Positions 60,910 to 64,000 of a DNA stretch of 64,000 bases are shown here, one piece after another (the first letter of the stretch is position 1; every line of letters starts with the position of its first letter). Below the pieces are notes generated by a model, which was given only the letters and a program-made list of their open reading frames with translations, searched no databases and was not told the DNA's origin. The position numbers were made by a program, and so were the translations under genes. This DNA is from Salinisphaera orenii subsp. orenii MK-B5. GTDB lineage: Bacteria > Pseudomonadota > Gammaproteobacteria > Nevskiales > Salinisphaeraceae. The stretch lies in the NCBI RefSeq assembly GCF_003788635.1, contig NZ_AYKH01000013.1, positions 1-64,000 of the forward strand, written 5' to 3'.

Positions 60910-62007
60910 ATGTACGCGCTGCTTCGCCCCGCACTGTTCAACCTCGAACCCGAGCGCGCCCACCATCTCACGCTGACGGCGCTGGCCCGCGGCCGGGCGG
61001 TCGCGCGTCGCTGCTTCGGTGATCGCGTGCCCGAGGCGCCGGTCGAGGTCATGGGGCTGCGGCTGCCGAATCCGATCGGCCTCGCCGCCGGCCTGGACAA
61101 GGACGGCACCTGCATCGACGGCCTCGCCGCGCTCGGTTTCGGGTTCGTCGAGGTGGGGACGGTCACCCCGGTCGCCCAGGCCGGCAACGAACGGCCGCGG
61201 CTGTTCCGTCTGACCGAGCAGCGCGGCCTGCTCAACCGCTTCGGCTTCAACAACGCGGGCGTCGAGGCGCTGGTCGCGCGTATCCGGGCGGCGAACTACG
61301 ACGGCGTGCTGGGCGTGAACATCGGCCGCAACGCGGCCACGCCGCCGGAGCGCGCGATCGACGACTACCGGGCCGGCCTGCGCGCGGTCCACGAGGTCGC
61401 CTCCTACGTCACGATCAACGTGTCGTCGCCCAACACCGCCGGGCTGCGCGACATGCAGGGCGGCGCCGGGCTGGATGCGCTGCTCGCGGCGCTGGTGGCC
61501 GAGCGTGACAGCCTCGCCGCCGAGCACGGCCGGCGACTGCCGCTGGCGATCAAGGTGGCGCCGGATCTGGATGCGGCCGCACTCGATGCGCTCGCCGAGC
61601 GGGTGCGTCATCACGGCATCGACGCGGTGATCGCGACCAACACGACCACCGCCCGGGACGGCCTGCCGCCGCGCTGGCGCGATCAGGCCGGCGGGGTCAG
61701 CGGGGTGCCGCTGCGCGAGCGGGCCACCGAGTTGATCGCCGCGCTTCACCGGCGGCTCGGCGACGACATCCCCATCATCGGCGTCGGTGGCATCCAGAGT
61801 GCCCGCGACGCCGAGGCCAAGCTCGCGGCCGGGGCGCGCGCGCTCCAGCTCTACACCGGGCTGATCTATCGCGGCCCGCGCCTGATCCGCGACTGCGTCG
61901 AGGCGGCTCGCGTCCATACCGCTCGCGAGCGCATCCGGGCCCAGGCCGCGGTGGTCAGCGGTGACCGAGCGCGCGCTCGAGCTGGCGCTGGAACAGCGCA
62001 CCGATAA
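60910..62007 (+). CDS. pyrD: Dihydroorotate dehydrogenase (quinone), class 2
   Basis: The 365-residue membrane-associated enzyme of pyrimidine synthesis has the N-terminal class 2 extension (LLRPALFNLEPERAHHLTL), the FMN site GLAAGLDKDGTCIDGLAALG, the base Ser in YVTINVSSPNTAGLRDMQGG, and the late FMN-phosphate motif IIGVGGIQSARDA. ATG at 60910 follows CAGGAGAGG. About 25 residues at the C-terminus beyond the usual family end are Arg/Ala-rich, and their code overlaps the convergent hydrolase gene by 53 bases. Confidence 0.95.
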   Translation: MYALLRPALFNLEPERAHHLTLTALARGRAVARRCFGDRVPEAPVEVMGLRLPNPIGLAAGLDKDGTCIDGLAALGFGFVEVGTVTPVAQAGNERPRLFRLTEQRGLLNRFGFNNAGVEALVARIRAANYDGVLGVNIGRNAATPPERAIDDYRAGLRAVHEVASYVTINVSSPNTAGLRDMQGGAGLDALLAALVAERDSLAAEHGRRLPLAIKVAPDLDAAALDALAERVRHHGIDAVIATNTTTARDGLPPRWRDQAGGVSGVPLRERATELIAALHRRLGDDIPIIGVGGIQSARDAEAKLAAGARALQLYTGLIYRGPRLIRDCVEAARVHTARERIRAQAAVVSGDRARARAGAGTAHR

Positions 62008-62473
62008 GGTCGAGCGAATCGGCCAGACGATGGCCGTCGTCCACGATGTGCAGCGCCGCGCTGCGGGCACGGGCGAAATTCAGGCTGGCGGACAGCGGCA
62101 CGATGTCGTCGTGCCAGCCGTGGACCACGACCGTGTCCGCCGGGCAGTCGCGCGGCTCGCCGGGGTAGCCGTCCAGATACAGCGCCGGCGCCATCAGCAG
62201 CAGCGCCGCCGGCCGCAGGGCCGCGCAGGCCATCGCCGAGACATAGCCGCCCATGCTGGAGCCCACGAGCAGCAGCGGCGTACCCGCGGGCGCGAGCGTC
62301 TCCAGATGACGCAGGCGCTCGAGCGGATCCATCATCGCGCTGTAGTCGGGGCTGTCGACGGCACAGCCCGCGGCCTCGGCGATCGCCGCCAGGTGGCGGA
62401 TCTTGCTGCCCCAGGGGCCGCTTTCCTTGCCGTGCGCGAACACGACGCGGGGGGCGTGCTCTGCCTGATTCAT
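61955..62473 (-). CDS. Small alpha/beta-hydrolase (YqiA/RsbQ-like esterase)
   Basis: The 172-residue protein has a compact alpha/beta-hydrolase core. The start is VVFAHGKESGPWGSKIRHLA, the nucleophile is Ser73 in LVGSSMGGYVSAMA, the acid is Asp122 or Asp123 in VHGWHDDIVP and the base is His148 in DDGHRLAD. The size and the HGKESGPWG opening are those of the UPF0227/YcfP-YqiA-like group of small esterases or phosphoesterases. The natural substrate is unknown. ATG at 62473 is used. Its 3' end overlaps pyrD by 53 bases on the other strand. Confidence 0.85.
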   Translation of the reverse strand: MNQAEHAPRVVFAHGKESGPWGSKIRHLAAIAEAAGCAVDSPDYSAMMDPLERLRHLETLAPAGTPLLLVGSSMGGYVSAMACAALRPAALLLMAPALYLDGYPGEPRDCPADTVVVHGWHDDIVPLSASLNFARARSAALHIVDDGHRLADSLDLIGALFQRQLERALGHR

Positions 62474-62504
62474 GCATCGACCTCGCAGGGGAACGCGGCG
62501 TACT

Positions 62505-62840
62505 ATGCCACGCAAGACACGGCGCGCGTGGCGAATCCGAGGTGACGTTCTGAAGATCCTGTCGTTTCTGAACTGGCTCGTGCTGGGCAGCAGCGCGGTG
62601 CTGGCACTGCTCTATGCCGTGGTCTGCCTGATGATGCTGCCGTATCCCGAGCTCGTGGCCGACGCGGGCGGCGGCCTGGCCGAAACCGTGCGCCTGACGC
62701 TCGTGCTGACCGCGTTCACCGCGGTGGCGGCCGTGGCGACCTGGCTGCTGCAGAAGCGTCACCGTCGCTGGCCGCAGGGCCAGGCCGCGCTCGTGCTGGC
62801 CTTGATCGGGCTGCTCGTGTTCGTGGTGGCGACCCGCTAG
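62505..62840 (+). CDS. Small three-helix membrane protein, function unknown
   Basis: About 111 residues: a basic N-terminus (RKTRRAWRIRG) and three hydrophobic segments (LNWLVLGSSAVLALLYAVVC, LTLVLTAFTAVAAVATWLL and ALVLALIGLLVFVVATR). I do not recognise the family. ATG at 62505 is the likeliest start, since an upstream ATG at 62472 overlaps the divergent hydrolase start. Family-like small membrane proteins of this type often begin nearer KILSFLNW, but no standard start exists there. It lies one base before the next gene, so the two are probably co-expressed. Confidence 0.6.
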   Translation: MPRKTRRAWRIRGDVLKILSFLNWLVLGSSAVLALLYAVVCLMMLPYPELVADAGGGLAETVRLTLVLTAFTAVAAVATWLLQKRHRRWPQGQAALVLALIGLLVFVVATR

Positions 62841-62841
62841 C

Positions 62842-64000
62842 GTGGCCGACCCGGACGACCAGCGCATGCGGCGACAGCCGCGCTGGTTTCTCGCGGCGCT
62901 GCTGCCGCTGGCGGTCGGCATCCTGTGGCTCAACCTCGGCTGGTCTGCGGGCCCGCTCGCCGGGCTTATCGCGACCCTGCCGGGGGCGATCCTCACCGCC
63001 GCCGGCGGTGCCTTGCTGCTCTGGCCCGGCGATCGTCAGATCAGCCGCTACCTGGCGCTCGCGGCGGTGATCAGTCTGCCGCTGGCGTTATTCCTGTGGC
63101 CGACGTTCGGCGGGGCCGCCGCGCTGCTGCTGGTCGCCGGCGGTGTCGCCGCGTTTCTGGTCGCGGGCCTCGCGGCACTGTTCCAGAATCCGGTGCCGCG
63201 TGCCGTGCCGATGCCGGTCGTGTCGGCGACACTGGCCCGCAAGGCGGCCACCGACGAGGCTCTGCTGGGCTGGTTCATGAACAGTGCGCGCATCCCGCGC
63301 GGCCGCATGGTGGCCCGCGACCACGTCGAGATCGAGGCCGCGGAGACGGCCGCACGCAGGCACGGCTGGCGGGCGCAGCCGCAGACGCTGCACCGGCCGC
63401 CGCCTGCGCCGCGACATTTCGATCTGCAGAGTGCACGTGGCGGGCGGCTGGCCTTCGAGTGGCTGACCTTCGACAGTGCCTTCCGGCCGCATCCGGCGCT
63501 GCCGGGCGGGGCGCGCTGGCACGGGCATGCGGCCAACCGCACGATGCGCGCCCGCGTGCTGCGGCATCCGGGCGCGCCGCGGCCGTGGGTCGTGTGCGTG
63601 CACGGCTATCGCATGGGGCTGGACTGGCTCGATCTGCCGCTGTTCGACGTCGCGCATCTGCATCACCGGCTGGGCCTGAACCTGATCATGCCGACGCTGC
63701 CGCTGCACGGGGCGCGGACCTCGACCCGCCTGACCGGCGGGCTCTATCTGGACGGCCCGCTCGTGGATCTGCTGCACGCGCAGTCGCAGGCGCTATGGGA
63801 CCTGCGCCGCTGCATCGCCTGGGTGCGCGCGCAGCAGGGCGAGGACACGCCCATCGGCGTTCTCGGCTACAGCCTGGGCGGCTATAACGCCGCGCTGCTG
63901 GCGGCCTTCGAGCCGACGCTGGCCTGCGTGATCGCCGGTATTCCGCTGAGCGATATCCCCGCGGCGCTGTGGCACCACATGCCGGGGTTGCATCTGCGCT
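62842..64000 (+). CDS. Membrane-anchored alpha/beta-hydrolase family protein, 3' end missing
   Basis: The frame opens at GTG 62842 (ATG at 62866 is an alternative) and is still open at the window end (386 codons). The N-terminal 100 residues hold three or four hydrophobic segments (FLAALLPLAVGILWLNLGW and following). A soluble alpha/beta-hydrolase domain follows, with oxyanion region VVCVHGYRMGLDWLD near 252 and the nucleophile Ser344 in VLGYSLGGYNAALLA. The join of membrane anchor and hydrolase is unusual. Substrate unknown; probable lipase/esterase-like. No terminus is seen, so the catalytic acid and base cannot all be placed. Confidence 0.75.
   Translation, partial: MADPDDQRMRRQPRWFLAALLPLAVGILWLNLGWSAGPLAGLIATLPGAILTAAGGALLLWPGDRQISRYLALAAVISLPLALFLWPTFGGAAALLLVAGGVAAFLVAGLAALFQNPVPRAVPMPVVSATLARKAATDEALLGWFMNSARIPRGRMVARDHVEIEAAETAARRHGWRAQPQTLHRPPPAPRHFDLQSARGGRLAFEWLTFDSAFRPHPALPGGARWHGHAANRTMRARVLRHPGAPRPWVVCVHGYRMGLDWLDLPLFDVAHLHHRLGLNLIMPTLPLHGARTSTRLTGGLYLDGPLVDLLHAQSQALWDLRRCIAWVRAQQGEDTPIGVLGYSLGGYNAALLAAFEPTLACVIAGIPLSDIPAALWHHMPGLHLR

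Overview
The window is a very GC-rich, densely coded bacterial chromosome segment. It carries about 50 protein genes, all of them recognisable families except one small membrane protein, and no rRNA, tRNA or CRISPR array that I could find. Gene content and order point to a gammaproteobacterium related to the Pseudomonas/Xanthomonas side of the class. Three blocks run in the same order as the P. aeruginosa chromosome: rarA-serS-cysG; parE-parC-fimX-psd; and LysR-leuC-leuD-leuB-asd-fimV-truA-trpF-accD-folC-dedD-cvpA-purF-metZ. Halophilic Salinisphaera-like genera would fit the base composition and the mix of genes, but that is inference.

Region 1 (1-14.8 kb) starts inside rarA and then holds accessory genes: a type II haloacid dehalogenase, a DcaP-like outer-membrane porin, a LuxR-type response regulator converging on a CrbS/MxtR-type transporter-kinase hybrid, and a four-gene branched-chain-amino-acid/urea-type ABC transporter with a Tat-exported binding protein and a permease-ATPase fusion. 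These genes sit between rarA and serS, which are close neighbours in pseudomonads, so the block looks like a metabolic insertion. Region 2 (15-20 kb) has serS, then a sulfur group: cysB divergent from a TauE/SafE sulfite exporter, and cysG. Region 3 (19.7-26.1 kb) has a BAX-inhibitor-1 membrane protein, an exported nuclease, xseB, and the topoisomerase IV genes parE and parC.

Region 4 (26.4-36.8 kb) has a FimX-like degenerate c-di-GMP protein, the complete EF-P lysylation set (epmB, efp, epmA), psd, prmB-aroC, a TPR/NTF2-like exported protein, and a LysR regulator divergent from leuC. Region 5 (36.9-56.2 kb) is one long plus-strand biosynthetic run: leuC, a methyltransferase, leuD, leuB, asd, fimV, truA, trpFBA, accD, folC, dedD, cvpA, purF, metZ and a DUF455 gene. 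Many neighbours are joined by 4-base start/stop overlaps. Region 6 (56.2-64 kb) has a PEP-CTERM-like choice-of-anchor-A surface protein, the dusA-ppiA-lpxH operon, pyrD, and a group of alpha/beta hydrolases and a small membrane protein that runs off the end.

The most unusual features are: (a) a 295-bp element with perfect 24-bp terminal inverted repeats lodged between leuD and leuB, and a diverged, inverted second copy about 16 kb away next to the surface-protein gene; (b) a sensor kinase whose conserved first membrane helix lies upstream of any ATG/GTG/TTG start, with a good Shine-Dalgarno placed before an ATC codon; (c) a terminator hairpin with seven Ts only 27 bases before the metZ start codon, suggesting leader control; and (d) three successive 9-bp tandem-repeat types in the fimV linker.
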